A DNA stretch of 64,000 bases from Symsagittifera roscoffensis (Eukaryota; Xenacoelomorpha; Acoela; Convolutidae). The notes below the pieces were generated by a model. That model worked only from the letters and a program-made list of their open reading frames with translations. It did not search any database and was not told the origin of the DNA. This document shows positions 1 through 11,170 of this stretch, in pieces. Within the stretch, counting starts at the first letter, position 1; each line of letters starts with the position of its first letter. The translations under genes and the position numbers were made by a program. Location of the stretch: NCBI RefSeq assembly GCF_963678635.1, contig NC_087069.1, positions 17,706,660 through 17,770,659 on the forward strand. The letters are read 5' to 3'.

Positions 1-415
1 TTATTTTTTCTGAATCTAAGCTAGTTAAGGTCTTGTTCGAGACTTTTGGTCGCACCAGATGAGTAATTTACTAGTGACTGTACTCATAGATTAATTTCAG
101 ATAAGATACACCGTCAGCTCGTTATCTTATTTTCGGCCGGATAGTTTCGTGCAACTTCTTAGTCTATTACCAATCTTAATCTTACTTTTATATCTCCTAG
201 TCTCAATAGATCTAGTGTATACTGGTTTATGCGAGTTAGTTGTCAGAAGGAGAAAAACTGTATTCTAAGTTTTATTCAATTGTTCTGGTGCTGAAACTAC
301 AAGTAGTTTCAGCACTTACAAATAAGTGTAAATGCTAGAGATGGAATATGATTGGTTAGTTATAAATCTTTTATAGTGATATTCCATAATAAATGCTAGT
401 TTAGAACTGGTTCCG
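1..415 (-). mobile_element. 5' end of an LTR retroelement running off the left edge (same family as the 28-kb element)
   Basis: Read on the minus strand, 415 down to 60 matches the LTRs at 32819-33189 and 60407-60792 over almost the whole length. It shares the start CGGAACCAG (TGGAACCAG in the others), the central dyad, the block AGTATAC..TAGATCTA and the end ACTCA. Positions 59 to 1 continue with the same primer-binding-site candidate (TGGTGCGACC) and leader start that follow the other 5' LTR. This is therefore a 5' LTR plus leader, with the element body lying left of the window. It stands in the opposite orientation to the large element. By eye it is clearly more diverged from the two right-hand LTRs than they are from each other, so it is another insertion of the family and probably a different subfamily or age. 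Confidence 0.85.
288..315 (-). promoter_or_regulatory. Perfect dyad (hairpin) in the LTR
   Basis: A 28-base dyad with two 13-base arms (GTGCTGAAACTAC and its complement) around a 2-base centre. The same dyad sits at the same place in the other two LTRs of the family, with a paired base change between copies, so the pairing itself appears to be kept. It could be an RNA hairpin in the transcript end or a symmetric protein-binding site. Confidence 0.6.
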
Positions 416-685
416 AACTGATTATTTTTATAGCATAGCTAGCTATGTGTGACTCAATTGGCAGTCAATTTTTACCAATAACATTTTTTCTAATGTTTTA
501 TAAGAACAGAAAATGACATGAAAAAAGTTAAAATTACCTGTTGAGTTTTTATCGTACAAAAGCACAAATCTTACAAATCTTACTATACATGGCATGTTAA
601 AAACAAGCCTGCTTTAACTTCGGAGAGCTCATCAGTTTTTATTCAGGAAAATTCGATGACTAATATTTCGATTAAAAGACTGTGG
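416..685. other. AT-rich stretch, nothing recognised
   Basis: It contains a short palindrome (GCATAGCTAGCTATG, 433-447) and otherwise no open frame, repeat or splice-like signal that I can support. Confidence 0.5.
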
Positions 686-1046
686 TTTGAGCGGTTTTTT
701 TTAGAAAATTACGCTCAAAATCTTGCTTCAAAATGAGCGGTTTGAGCGGTTTTTGAACGGTTTATCTAAAAAAAAACGCTCAAAAACCGCGCAAGATTTG
801 AACGGTTTTGAGCGGTCTATCTAAAAAAACCGCTTAAAAACCGCGCAAGATTTGAACGGTTTTGAGCGGTTTTTTTAGATAAACCGCTCAAAACCGTTCA
901 AACCTTGCGCGGTTTTTCTAGATAAACCGCTCAAAACCATTCAAATCTTGCGCGGTTTTTTTAGATAAAACTGTTCAAAAACCGCTCAAACCGCTCATTT
1001 TGAAGCAAGATTTTGAGCGTAATTGTCTAAAAAAATCCGCTCAAAC
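686..1046. repeat. Foldback array of GAGCGGTTT / AACCGCTC units
   Basis: The stretch is built from imperfect units of about 44 bases (for example around 785-830 and 840-880) carrying TTTGAGCGGTTT, GAACGGTTTT and CGCGCAAGAT. Past about 875 the units appear in reverse complement, so the whole block folds into a long hairpin. The outer arms match well: the order GAGCGGT.., ACGCTCAAAATCTTGCTTC, GAGCGGTTTGAGCGG at 686-760 reappears reversed at about 970-1046. A related array using the same words lies at 32000-32214. No target duplication or coding capacity is seen, so this is a foldback element or an inverted minisatellite. If transcribed it would form long double-stranded RNA. Confidence 0.8.
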
Positions 1047-2802
1047 CGCTCAAATCTTGCTTCAAATTAGGTGAAAAATCTCGACTCGTGTGTTGTATCG
1101 TTAAAATAAAAACAACTCTGACCATATATGTTCAGAGATAGGCTGGAATAAGTTTTACATGACTACATCCTTGATTTTTCAGAGTTTTGTCATGAATTTC
1201 TCAGCGTAAAATCAGACAAGTTAATTTCAGAAATTGTTTTTTTTTTCACTATTCAACTACATTCTTTTTTTTTTAATTATACACTTTTCTCTATGATTTC
1301 AATTTTCATCGTAGTTCAATTACAGGTGTTTATCTCTAATTTCAACCTTGATCAGTTAAAGTGGCTACACAAAGGATCAGTTAAAGGATATACAAAACTT
1401 GGAGCCTCACGGGAATTTTGTTTTGGAATATTTTTAAGCAATACATGTTCGTTTTCTGCACGCACTCATTAAATATGAGATTAATCGAATAAAGTTTATC
1501 TTGGTTTGTTCTTCTATTAAACTTATAATTAATTATCACAGCCAAATTTAGAAGCTTAAGTGATTTATGCTAATAGTTTTTTGCCTATAGGTTATAACCA
1601 GAAAATGATATCTCATATTGAAATAAATAAAGTTTTCTGACAACCACAAAATGTGAGATGTCTTGCTACATTTTGTTTCTACAATTATACAAAAAACTGA
1701 AACATATTCCCTCAAACTTCCGCGGTGGTTAATTCATCAAATTGTTACTAAACATTAATATTTTCACTGTACAAAAAACTTAAAAAGTTTTGCATGATGA
1801 AAATTATTTATTAGAGAAAAATGAAAAAAAAACTTATACATTTGAGTTGGTTTCGAATTTGCTGCAACGTTTTTTTTAAGTTGTTTTTTTTATATTTCTC
1901 AGTATCTATGACCCGCCCAAATTATCAGCAACTTAGAAGCAAACAAGTTTTTACAATTTTTTGAAAATGTCAATTATAATTGATTATAATTCAAAAGTAA
2001 ATTGAATTTTTGCTCAAGAAAATGCATTAGAATAATTATAACCCATTACAATTAATTAAAAATGGATTCAATTACTAAAAAATAGAAACATTTTAACGGA
2101 AAATTATCAACTTTTTTGGGTTTTCATACCACCAAGTTTGCATGAAATCGTTTGTCAACTCTTTTTACTGAGTGCGGGTGAGACCTAGCAAAATCTTCAT
2201 TTTGACGAGAAAATAATTAGCTTATTGACCAACTCTTAGAACAAAAACTCTCTACTAAATGTTCAAAAAAAATTATAGATTTTGTAAGAAAAATCTGTTC
2301 AGCTAAGTTCTGTTCAAAAAATTTCTTTTTCTAGATTATTACCAAACAGAAAAATTTCTGGAGTTGTTCAAGCCACCAATCTCACGTTAGTTAAGCCAAA
2401 TGATCTAAAAATAAACAAAAATCGGAGCAATATAATGCAAAATAAACTGTAAGTCGTTTTCATGAAGAAAAAAACCAGTGTTGCTTGGTTGCTAAACTGA
2501 TCGAATGTTTGACTGGAATTTGTTTGCTTCTAAAGTTGGAGACAAATTGAGTGGTTTCTATACCAGAAGGCAAAAGAGTTAGATTAAGTTGTCTTTTTTA
2601 ATTTTTTATCTAATTAAGATCTATCCAATCTAGGTTCTTGACAAAAAAAAGCTAAAAAACATGAAACACCTAGTACGAGACCACAAAATATAGTGCCGGA
2701 AATGACAATCACTTTAATTTTTGTCCATCATAACTAACGACATTTTATAAGGCTGCTCGTTGTAGATTTAATCTACTTAAAATTGATCATGCAGATACTC
2801 AC
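1047..2802. other. AT-rich intergenic or intronic DNA, nothing recognised
   Basis: About 1.75 kb of low-complexity A/T-rich sequence with no coding-like stretch, no tandem array and no transposon end that I recognise. If the exon at 2803-2986 is real, this is the next intron of that minus-strand gene. Confidence 0.5.
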
Positions 2803-2986
2803 TCTCCTTTGTCAAATGTGAAGCTAAAACCAAAGGTGATGTCATTCTTTAGTTTGAGCTGGGTATGGTATTTGGTGCCCCGCAAGAACATATACAAATC
2901 ATTGGTACTGTCGCACCAATCACAATCTGCTGTCCTACTGACGACATGATAGAGTCTGGGATCTTCAATTCTGTCCTCAAGTTTTG
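2803..2986 (-). CDS. Internal exon of a host gene, possibly part of a PLAT/LH2-like domain
   Basis: Read on the minus strand, a 184-base block is flanked by a strong acceptor (a T run ending in CAG just above 2986) and a strong donor (GTGAGT at 2802-2797). One frame is open throughout and gives about 60 residues, including RLYHVVSRTADCDWCDSTND, LYMFLRGTKYHTQL, ITFGFSFTFDKGE. Base composition is much less AT-rich than the flanks. The pattern of an acidic D..DWCDSTND turn, a hydrophobic strand with RGT, then a strand ending in a glycine turn resembles PLAT (lipoxygenase homology) domains, but this is pattern memory, not an alignment. The intron phases differ on the two sides, so flanking exons are expected. 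I could not find them with confidence; they may lie outside the window. Confidence 0.6.
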
Positions 2987-3239
2987 CTGAAAAAAAAAGT
3001 TCTTTGGACTAAGAAGCATACATTTTTAAAACTGAGAGGATGGGTAAAAGCGCAATTGCTGCGAAATTTGCACAGTAATTTTTATACCACGATTCAAAAT
3101 AATAGCTGTTAAACAACACAAATATTTTAAAAAAACTTTTTCTTTCTGATTTTCTTTCAGGTTATTATTTTCAAAGAAAAAGTACAGAGGAGTCACTTAT
3201 TCAACTTGAATGAAAAAAATATTAGAATTTATTGAGATG

Positions 3240-3500
3240 GATACAAAAGATCATCGCATTCAGATAGATTAGACCGCTTGTTTTTCATGCTATCTGTTTT
3301 CGTCCTGATAGGTTCGTGCAACTGCTCATTCTAAAACTGATCCTTAATTTTGAATCTCAATCGTTCTAAAAACGCTGGAAAACAATAAGATTAGGAGATA
3401 AATTTCATTGTGGATCCTAATTGGTATAATTATAAAACCGTCAACATTCAGAGTTATTTATGAAACTTAGTTGGTTAGCAATAAGTTTGTAATAGAAAAC
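3240..3500 (-). repeat. Eroded solo LTR or LTR relic of the same retroelement family
   Basis: The clearest part (about 3281-3365) matches the reverse complement of the family LTR: a stretch like GCTATCTGTTTTCG, then CTGATAGGTTCGTGCAACTG, then TCTAAAACTGATCCTTA, in the same order and spacing as in the LTRs at 60-415, 32819 and 60407. Further right, weak similarity to the TTGGTTAG part of the LTR occurs near 3473. The rest has decayed. No internal element sequence is recognisable beside it. Confidence 0.5.
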
Positions 3501-4128
3501 TGAAAATTGCAAACTCTACACAAAAACTAGAAAAATGATTAAATTAAATCGTGAGCATTCGAAAAGTGAGCCTTTGAAAAGCGATATCGCTTTCCAATAT
3601 TTATATATTTTTTTAAATTATCGAGTGGTGAATAGTTTATTGATTTTCGAAATGTGGGTTGGATATGGAGAAGTTTTGGTGAAGGGTTGTCTGGAGCTTC
3701 TAAGATTAACTTTTTAACTCATGGGTTAATTTATCGGATGGTCATGGGTTTTTGTGGGGTGGATTATCTTTAGGCTGGGTGATTTTCTGAGTTTTCAGCT
3801 TTAAGCTAAATGAATTGTTTTCATTTGGTGATTATTGGGGTCTGATTGTATTCAAAATTGTTGATTTTTGTTTTGATTGATAGGAAGGGATTGTAAGTAT
3901 TATTTAGGCTGTCAAATTTTAGGGTTTTGCTTATCTTTGACCTGGAGTTATTTAAGTTAGAATTACAGTAAGAGTTCAAATTGAATTTATGTTGGCTAAT
4001 AAAATAAAAACAAGTGGTTGCATTGAAAAGTGCGGTCATGAAAAGTGAGACAATTTCAAATGATATGATTGGTTGATTTTTGGATCATTGCTTCTGAAAA
4101 ATACACTCAAAAACTATTGTCACGCTTC
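3501..4128. other. AT-rich DNA, nothing recognised
   Basis: Two short open frames (60 and 72 codons) occur, but their amino-acid content only mirrors the base composition. The end (4103-4127, ACACTCAAAAACTATTGTCACGCTTC) recurs near 5089-5118 and belongs to the neighbouring repeat family. Confidence 0.4.
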
Positions 4129-4748
4129 AGTTGGTAGGTTATTAGTTTTTGCACTTTTTTGAGTTAGCAAAACCTATATGATTGTCTAATATAGATCTTT
4201 TGCTCTCCAACGAGCATTTCTTAGTTCATAGTTTTTTTCAGCTTTAGCTTCTGCTGGAATTTTTGGGCAGCTCTGTGGCGTCCTCCAAATAGTTTGCCAA
4301 ACTACTCCCTTGAAAACAGTTTTGTACACTTTTTATCTGGCAACTTCTGAACAGAGGCTGAGCGGAGCTTTGAACACTTTCAATACAATTAAAGCATTGC
4401 ATTACAAGCTGTTCAATAGTCGATTTTTTTAACACAGTGGCGAGGCCTGGCTTCGCATCACTCGCCATACCAAAAATAGCTTCGCAAGCTAGCAGACAGG
4501 AAAGAAAAGGAGAGCCACTATCTCTAACGAAAAAAGAAATCTTTCTAAAAACCACAAGTAAAAAACTTCAAAATGTTCTATGAAATGATTTTCTATTTGC
4601 GGAAAACACCTCCAAAAACTGATCTATAAAAATTTTATCTAATTTTTAACGTCTTGTGCCACCCGAAGGAAAGCATACGAATTATGTTCCACCGAAGGAC
4701 CCAAAGTTAGTTTAGTGATCCTATGAAAAATACGCTAAATTAATTGCG
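4129..4748 (+). repeat. Dispersed direct repeat, copy 1 (about 0.6 kb)
   Basis: It starts at TTGGTAGGTTATTAGTTTTTGC and ends at CTATGAAAAATACGCTAAATTAATTG. The same sequence with scattered changes is at 5376-6020. Shared landmarks include TCTCCAACGAGCATTTCTTAG, TGTGGCGTCCTCCAAAT, CTAGCAGACAGGAAA and CACCCGAAGGAAAGCATACGA. No terminal inverted repeats or poly-A tail are evident, and the 103-codon minus-strand frame inside it is not kept in the second copy. It is a mobile element of unknown class or an old segmental duplication. Confidence 0.75.
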
Positions 4749-5375
4749 CGATTGTCTTTCTAGCTTCCATGGAGAAAATAGAATCAAAAGCTCAATTGAC
4801 TTGGGTTTTTGACAGAGAGGCGAAACTGAGCTTCGCACCACTTGAGATACAAAGCACGAAAGTCTAAAAGTTGAAAAAAAAGTTTCAAAAATTTTGATCT
4901 AAATCTATCGATAAGGCTAAGTTTCAAACAAACAAAAAGCCTGGATATTAGAATGAGAAATAAGCATCGAAAGAAATGTGATCATGCGGTAGCAAAGCTG
5001 GGAATACCTCAGCAATAACCCTTAGTGTCAAAAAATATATATTTCAAGTCCTCCTCACCTTCAAACCAACAAACAAACTGACACACATACACTCAAAAAC
5101 TATTTTCACGCTTCAAATGAAATAATATGCTGCCACTGTGCCGAATTTAAGTTGGCCGAAACCTATTACGCTGAAAAAAAAATAAAATTAAAAAAAACAA
5201 AGCCAAAAAAATTAAGACTACTAAGACCTCCAAACACTCAATCAAAACTAATAAATGTAACCAAGAGGATAAGGATTTGAAAAGAGGTTTTGCAAACAGG
5301 ATTTTCTACTTAACGAGAACGCATTAACAATTTTGATCAACAACAACAAAATTGCAAAATAACGATCATTTTATT
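4749..5375. other. Spacer between the two copies of the 0.6-kb repeat
   Basis: It contains a weaker echo of the repeat (near 4817, GAGGCGAAACTGAGCTTCGC against GAGGCCTGGCTTCGCATC inside the repeat) and the phrase ACACTCAAAAACTATT at 5089, also found at 4103. This suggests an older, longer repeat structure. No coding-like sequence. Confidence 0.45.
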
Positions 5376-6020
5376 AGTTGGTAGGTTATTAGTTTTTGCC
5401 TTTTTTGAGTTAGCAAAACCTATATGATTGTCTAATATAGATCTTTTGCTCTCCAACGAGCATTTCTTAGTTCAAAGTTTTGTTCTGCTTTTGCTTCTGC
5501 TGGATTGTTTGGGCAGCTCTGTGGCGTCCTCCAAATCGTTTGCCAAACTACTCCCTTGAACACTTTTTATCCGGCTAACGGGGAACAGTTTTGTACACTT
5601 TTTATCTGGCAAATTCTAAACAGAGGCTGAGCGGAGCTTTGCAACACTTGCAATAAAATTAAAGCATTGCATTACAAGCTGTTCAATAGTCAATTTTTTA
5701 ACACAGAGGCGAGGCCTAGCTTGGCATCACTCGTAATACCAAAAATAGCTTTGCAAGCTAGCAGACAGGAAAAAAAGGAGAGCCACTATCTCTAATGAAA
5801 ATGGAAATCTTTCTAAAAAACACAACAAAAAAAACTTCAAAATGTTCTACGAATTGATTTTCTATTTGCGGAAAACATCTCCAAAAACTGATCTATAAAA
5901 ATTTTATCTAAATTTTTGTAACCTCTTGTGCCACCCGAAGGAAAGCATACGAACTATGTTCTATCGAAGGACCCAAAGTTAGTTTAGTGATCCTATGAAA
6001 AATACGCTAAATTAATTGAG
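5376..6020 (+). repeat. Dispersed direct repeat, copy 2 (about 0.65 kb)
   Basis: Second copy of the repeat at 4129-4748, in the same orientation and 1.25 kb downstream. It is slightly longer because a segment around CACTTTTTATC is locally duplicated. The copies differ at many single positions, so the duplication is not recent. Confidence 0.75.
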
Positions 6021-7283
6021 GCCAAAAATTTTTTCATAAAAAAAAATAATTCTTCATGTCTAGTAGAATTACAAAAAAATTGCAGCATTGAAAGCAGGAA
6101 TAAAAAACAGCCATAGCGAAAGGTGAAAAAACCAAAAAAAAACATTCGGAAACTAAGCCGACAAAAACATAAAAAGAAAAATCATAGGCCGCCAATTTTT
6201 TTTCGAAATGTAATATTTGAAGTTTGAAACAAACAGGTCCTGGTCAGATTCGAACTCAAGATCTTTGCCGTCCCACGCCTATTCGTTACTTCCAGACCAA
6301 GTGTGCCGGAAACATTTAGAAAAAAGAAATAATTACGAACCAAGATACCAAGTGATTCAAGTGTTTCTGCTAAACAACCCAAAAAATTCTATATCCCAAT
6401 TTGATAATGCTTGCTTATTGCAAGCGTAAGATTTTTGCTGAACAAAATTTAAATAAAACACGTCAAAACCTAGAAAATTTCATCCTTAGTCTCAGATGAG
6501 GCTGATAAATAGTCTTAACAAGAATTGAGAATCAAAACTAGTCATAAAAAAATCCTACTAAACTCTATTAATCAAACTTTCCTCAAATCAAACTAAACCT
6601 GGCAAAAGCTTCAAATATAGTATTCGTTCGTATGGCTAAAGCAATATAACATCAGCCGAATTTTTTTTACTGACAAAAACGAATAAAGAAATTCAAAATT
6701 AGATTAGGTTCTCAGAACAATTTTCATTTATAATGAAAATTGTTTCAATCAACTTATAAAACACCTACGCTTTGGAAAAAAACGTCATGAAAAGCGTAAC
6801 ATCCAAAAAAATGCTTTTGGAAACAAAACAGAAAAACAGCCGAAGTAAATTAGAAAGAAAACTAAAAATCCGAGAAAAAAATAAGAAAATGCTTTATTTG
6901 GGTTTTCAAGAAACTGAGCAGCAAAAGTTGTAGAAAATTTGCTAACGGGGAAAAAATTGTCTGGTACCAGATAACAAGTAATTTGCCGTCGCAGGTGAAA
7001 TTAAACAAATAAATCCAGGATATGTCAAAACTTCAGCCGTGAATTTTAGTATTTGACGAGGAATCGTCCGAAAATTGAAAAAATTTTGTTCGTTACATCG
7101 CCTGAAAACTTGAAATTGCAACTTCCCCCCCCCCTGTTTATGCAAAACCAGGCAAATTTCTAAACATATGAGTGGCTCGGGTACAGTATATGTACGGAAA
7201 AAACGCACTTTTTGGACTCAGTTTTTGTATACAAAATCAGATAAACTACAAACAATTATAAGACTTGTTCGAGTTATATATCA
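6021..7283. other. AT-rich DNA, nothing recognised
   Basis: There is a run of ten C at about 7126-7135 and a small imperfect inverted motif near 6720-6745 (ACAATTTTCATTTATAATGAAAATTGT), and no coding-like stretch. Open frames of 66-88 codons here look like chance. Confidence 0.4.
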
Positions 7284-7291
7284 CTTTGAAG

Positions 7292-7669
7292 CAGGGGCGG
7301 ATTTAGGGGGGGTGCGGACGCCCCCTTTCAGGATTCGACACGCTGCCGACCCAAAGGAATCCACTTTTAGCCGACCGACCCTAAACATTTTCTAAAGGCG
7401 CCTTTAGCGCCAATATTAACTACTTTTTGAGGGGGAGCGCGCGCCAAAAAAAAATTTTTTTTGGTCAAAATTTTTTCAAAAAAGCCCGAAAACGGCTTTT
7501 TTGACTGTTTTTTCAAAACTTTGCCTGCGGCGCAGCAAATTTTGCCAAAATTTGGGCAAAACAATGCTTTGGTAGAGCTCAAAAAATCAATTTGGTCGAC
7601 CTAAAAAAAAGTCGTAAAATTTTTCGATTTCTTTTTGAAAATCCGACCCCTCGAGAAAGTCAGGTCCTG
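7292..7669. mobile_element. hAT-like non-autonomous DNA transposon (MITE), copy 1
   Basis: It begins CAGGGGCGGATTTAGG and ends AAAGTCAGGTCCTG, whose complement CAGGACCTGACTTT matches the start imperfectly. hAT elements typically start CAGGGG and make 8-bp target duplications. The flanks are CTTTGAAG (7284-7291) and ATTTGAAG (7670-7677), identical at seven of eight bases. The interior is non-coding, with GGGGGAGCGCGCGCC, a GCCCGAAAACGGC part and GTCGACCTAAA near the right end. The interior is recognisably shared with 61928-62203, whose outer end also reads CAGGGGCG. The few open frames in it are not coding-like. Confidence 0.75.
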
Positions 7670-7677
7670 ATTTGAAG

Positions 7678-9071
7678 CACTTTCAGTCGCAATTTGAACT
7701 TCATTAAAGTTTTTCATGAAGTTCACTCTATCGAGAGGAACCTGTTTGATTTTTTTCTCTTCGAATTTAAGCAGATTTTTAACGCTTATTAGATGGAAAT
7801 CGATAATTTAAGGTGTGTATTATATAAATTCACTTCAAAAACACTGCTCACAAAAAAGAAACGGCACAGATTCGAGAAGAAAACCTTTTCTATGAATCTG
7901 ATCAATTTTTTGGGTGCACTACAAGATTCATCAGCTGTGCATTTTATTCGTTTACAATCAGTGGAGTCAAAAACAGTTTTTATACACCCAGAACGAAAGC
8001 TGCCTTTTTTGCGCCTTTTGGAGCCGTACTTTGAATTGAGCCTTTCAGCAAAACTATGAGCAATTAATGTGATAGATGCAGTATAGATAAAATTGTTTGA
8101 AAAGAAATTATCTTTCAATCAACGAAACTATCAAAAACTGAGTTAGGTTGACAAAACACCACTAAATCGTGTTGTCCTAACTCACGTATTTCACTAGATC
8201 TACAGAAAAAAATCGAAGTTTCCTCCACTTTTTGTTCAAAGCAGGGGCGGATCTAAAATTTCTCTGTCAATGGCCGATCTAGAGTTTTTTTCAGCTTCTA
8301 TAGTGATTTCTGTTAATTATGGCTAATTTTCATCAAGCTGGAAAAAGCTCAAAACCTTCAATCGGGCATATATTATCAATCTTCATTTTGTATTAAGTGA
8401 TCTCCTTCTTGAAGCTCAAATTTTTTCAAACATGCCAGCTTAGCAAAGTTCTTTGAAAAAACTTTTGTCATCGCCTAGGTTTCAATAAGTTTCTTTTCCA
8501 AAAAAAAATCTTTTTTCTTCGGTTTTGAAACTCATTTAATTGATTTCATAATAACATAGTGTTTTTGAAAAAAAATTAGCTTTAAATTATCTCAATTTTC
8601 AACAAAGAAAAAAATTTGACTTTGCTCAGTGTTTAATTCCTTTAAAGCATTTCTCTATTTTACTAAAGTTGAAAAACTTTAACATAATTTTTTGTTCCCA
8701 AAAAATATGAAAATGTTTCCAAAAATTATAATCTGTTTCAAAAAAATTAAAGGCACATTGGCAAGGTATGAACGGAATTGCAAATATTCTTGTGCAAAAA
8801 CAACTCAGCCAATAGAAAATTTTTCTGATTTTGATTTGATAGAAAAGTTCCACCATTCGATACCTCAATTTTGAGAACATCCAATCTATCAGCTCAATAA
8901 TAGCTAAAAACATTCTAACACAATAGAAAAAACAGATGCTTTTAAAATTCACTATTTTGAAACAAATGATCTCATAGTTTTCATTTAAAAATCATAGACT
9001 TGATCCAACAAATCTTGCTGGAATGACTTGGAAGACTTATAACTGAATTGTAAGTTATAAACTCAATTCAA
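7678..9071. other. AT-rich DNA, mostly featureless
   Basis: Apart from the hAT-like end at 8242, no element or coding sequence is recognisable. Overlapping open frames on both strands near 7790-8118 and 8626-8952 have composition-driven content (F, K, I, N) and no conserved look. Confidence 0.4.
8242..8262 (+). repeat. Isolated hAT-like terminal repeat
   Basis: CAGGGGCGGATCTAAAATTT matches the outer end of the MITEs at 7292 and 62203. I find no partner end within a few hundred bases, so this is either a decayed element or a fragment. Confidence 0.4.
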
Positions 9072-9587
9072 TTTATGAGAAAACAACCAGAAATTGAGGG
9101 GTAATTTTCACATATTTTTTATGTTGATTGCTACAGTTTACTTCTACATCATATTAGGCTGGAATGATGCTCTCATGAAGAAGAACTCGAATGATGAAAC
9201 TTTTTAACCTATGAGAATCAATAGAAAATTAACCTATCTGATGTTATTTTCCCAACAGTTGAAAACATATACAATTTGAGCCAGAATTTGAAATATCAAA
9301 AAAAACTTCTGGTCTCACAAAAGGGCAATTTTAACAAACTAGTAGTTTGTTAAGATTGCCATTTTGTGAACACAGAACTTTTTTTTTGATATTCCAAGTT
9401 CTGGCTCAAATTGTATATGTTTTAAATTGTTGGGAAAATAACATCAAATAGGTTATTTTTCTATTGATTCTCATAGGTTAAAAAGTTTCATCATTCCAGC
9501 CTAATATGAGGTAGAAGTAAATTGTAGCAATTAACTTATAAAATATGTGGAAATTACCCCTCAATTTTTGGTTGTAGTCTGATAACC
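9072..9587. mobile_element. 0.5-kb palindromic (foldback) MITE
   Basis: The two halves are inverted copies meeting at about 9338-9350 (AACAAACTAGTAGTTTGTT). The left arm runs through CAACCAGAAATTGAGGGGTA, TTAGGCTGGAATGATG, TATGAGAATCAATAGAAA, CATATACAATTTGAGCCAGA. The right arm holds the complements in reverse order and ends near CAATTTTTGGTTG. The arms are about 250 bases and differ at scattered positions. I could not identify a clear target duplication, so the exact ends and superfamily are open. Non-coding. Confidence 0.8.
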
Positions 9588-10746
9588 ATCTCGGTCACTT
9601 ACCACTTTGGAATATTGCTGCAAACAGCAGAAAACTTTTAAAACCGACCATTTGAGAAAACGATTTGAAAAACTATTAAATAAATTTTGTAGCTGCAGGT
9701 TAATATTTATCCAAATCAAATGGGTTACTAGTTATACTGGTTTTCACCCCAGTATAAGTCCCACCTTAGGCCCGCCTTAGACATTTTGCCCTTTTTAAAC
9801 TTAGTGGCACATTTCGCCACTTGACTACCTATTTTAAAAATATTGAAAAATCAGTTTTTTAAAGATGATTTATTAGGCCATAAATACGGTGGCTAAATAC
9901 GCGTCAGTCCTTCAACACAAAAGACCGCCATGAGCGTTTTCATAATTAATTTGACGTCTTGCTTAATTTGCTTTGTACGAAAAAATTGCGACTAGTTGTA
10001 TAAAACGATTGTCATCAGGATGAAAGTTTTGAAGAAAACATACCCGAAATTTCAAGTTGGATTGCTTAGCGACAGCATTTGTTCCGCCATTGATAATGGG
10101 GATTAATCTTTGTCTTCGGGCAAGTTTTGTTTTTTTTTCACGCGAAATTAGATGCCAGATAAAATCATTGAATTGGTCAAATGGTGCCATACAAAACCTA
10201 TTCCAATCCTGATTTAGACAACCTTCAAAAATTTTGATACTTAGTATCGAGAAAAAACGGTTTGAGTAGAATACCAATCGTCCGAGGATCCTTTAGGGAG
10301 GCTTAAATCGGGTAGAGGCTATATCCTTGGGCCGCCTCAAATTCTTAAATTTAGCTCCTTTATTTCGAACAACCGTGAATTCAGTATCAAAATTTTTCAT
10401 TTTGAGGACCCCGTTGACAATAAAAGGCTGTTTCCTTGGCAGTTTTTTTTTTCAAAAATTTCATATATTTTTATCCAAATCCGTTAAATACTATCAAAAA
10501 ATTAGTAAACTTTCGTATTGTCATTGTGAACTTTCGACTACCAAAATTGTGACAAGGTGAGAGCATAATTTTACCACACTGCTGACCATTTCAAATCATG
10601 TTTTGTGTTTTTTTTTTCTTCAAAATTTGTCCTTCATATTTCACTATTTTGCTTTGCGCAGTTAGAGGCAATGTAAAACTGATCTTTTAAATAATCTGAG
10701 CATTCACATCTCAAGAACCGTAACCTGGCGGTAATTAGTTGTAAAC
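9588..10746. other. AT-rich DNA, nothing recognised
   Basis: It includes a 104-codon minus-strand frame (9963-10277) and a 77-codon plus-strand frame. Neither shows a recognisable motif or signal peptide. No repeats beyond homopolymer runs. Confidence 0.4.
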
Positions 10747-10756
10747 AAATGCAATG

Positions 10757-11170
10757 GGGAGGGTTCTCATGCTTGAAGGACCGAATGCTTGAAAAATTTG
10801 AACCAATCAAAATCGCTAAGCGTTTCTATTGGCTAAATGTCTTTCTCAGAAACTCGAAGTCAATTTTAACAGAAAATGTATTAAATCAGTGGAAAAAAGC
10901 AAAAATATTACAAGTTGCGGTTTACAACCGCAATACTATTCAAATAATCATCAAGTTGATGAGGTCAAAATCATGAGAATTTTTCAGTCTTGAAAACTCA
11001 TCTGCTTATTATCTAATCGGTCAACATTAACACTAATGACCTGGATTTATTTTCTTACTTTGAGATTTTCGCGATTTATTTTGAGATTTTGAATACTCAA
11101 TTCTGATTGGCTGAAAGAAAGCTAAAGCTAATTTCAAGCATTCTGTCCTTCAAGCATGAGGGACGCCACC
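10757..11170. mobile_element. MITE with 10-bp target duplication, Mutator-like by its size and duplication length
   Basis: The left end GGGGAGGGTTCTCATGCTTG continues AAGGACCGAATGCTTGAAA. The right end reads, in complement, GGTGGCGTCCCTCATGCTTG then AAGGACAGAATGCTTGAAA, so the terminal inverted repeats are about 40 bases and nearly identical past the first ten. The flanks are a perfect direct repeat AAATGCAATG at 10747-10756 and 11171-11180. A 9-10 bp duplication with G-starting ends is typical of Mutator-like elements, but I see no transposase and the class is inferred. The sub-terminal parts (CCAATCA, GCCAATCAGAA) are also inverted. Confidence 0.8.

Noticed and set aside
8626-8952. 108-codon minus-strand frame with aromatic, cysteine-rich content
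   Set aside because: The composition is that of AT-rich DNA read in this frame, with an overlapping frame on the other strand and no motif or splice context.
9963-10277. 104-codon minus-strand frame
   Set aside because: No recognisable motif, no promoter or poly-A context and AT-driven composition; kept only as a remark.
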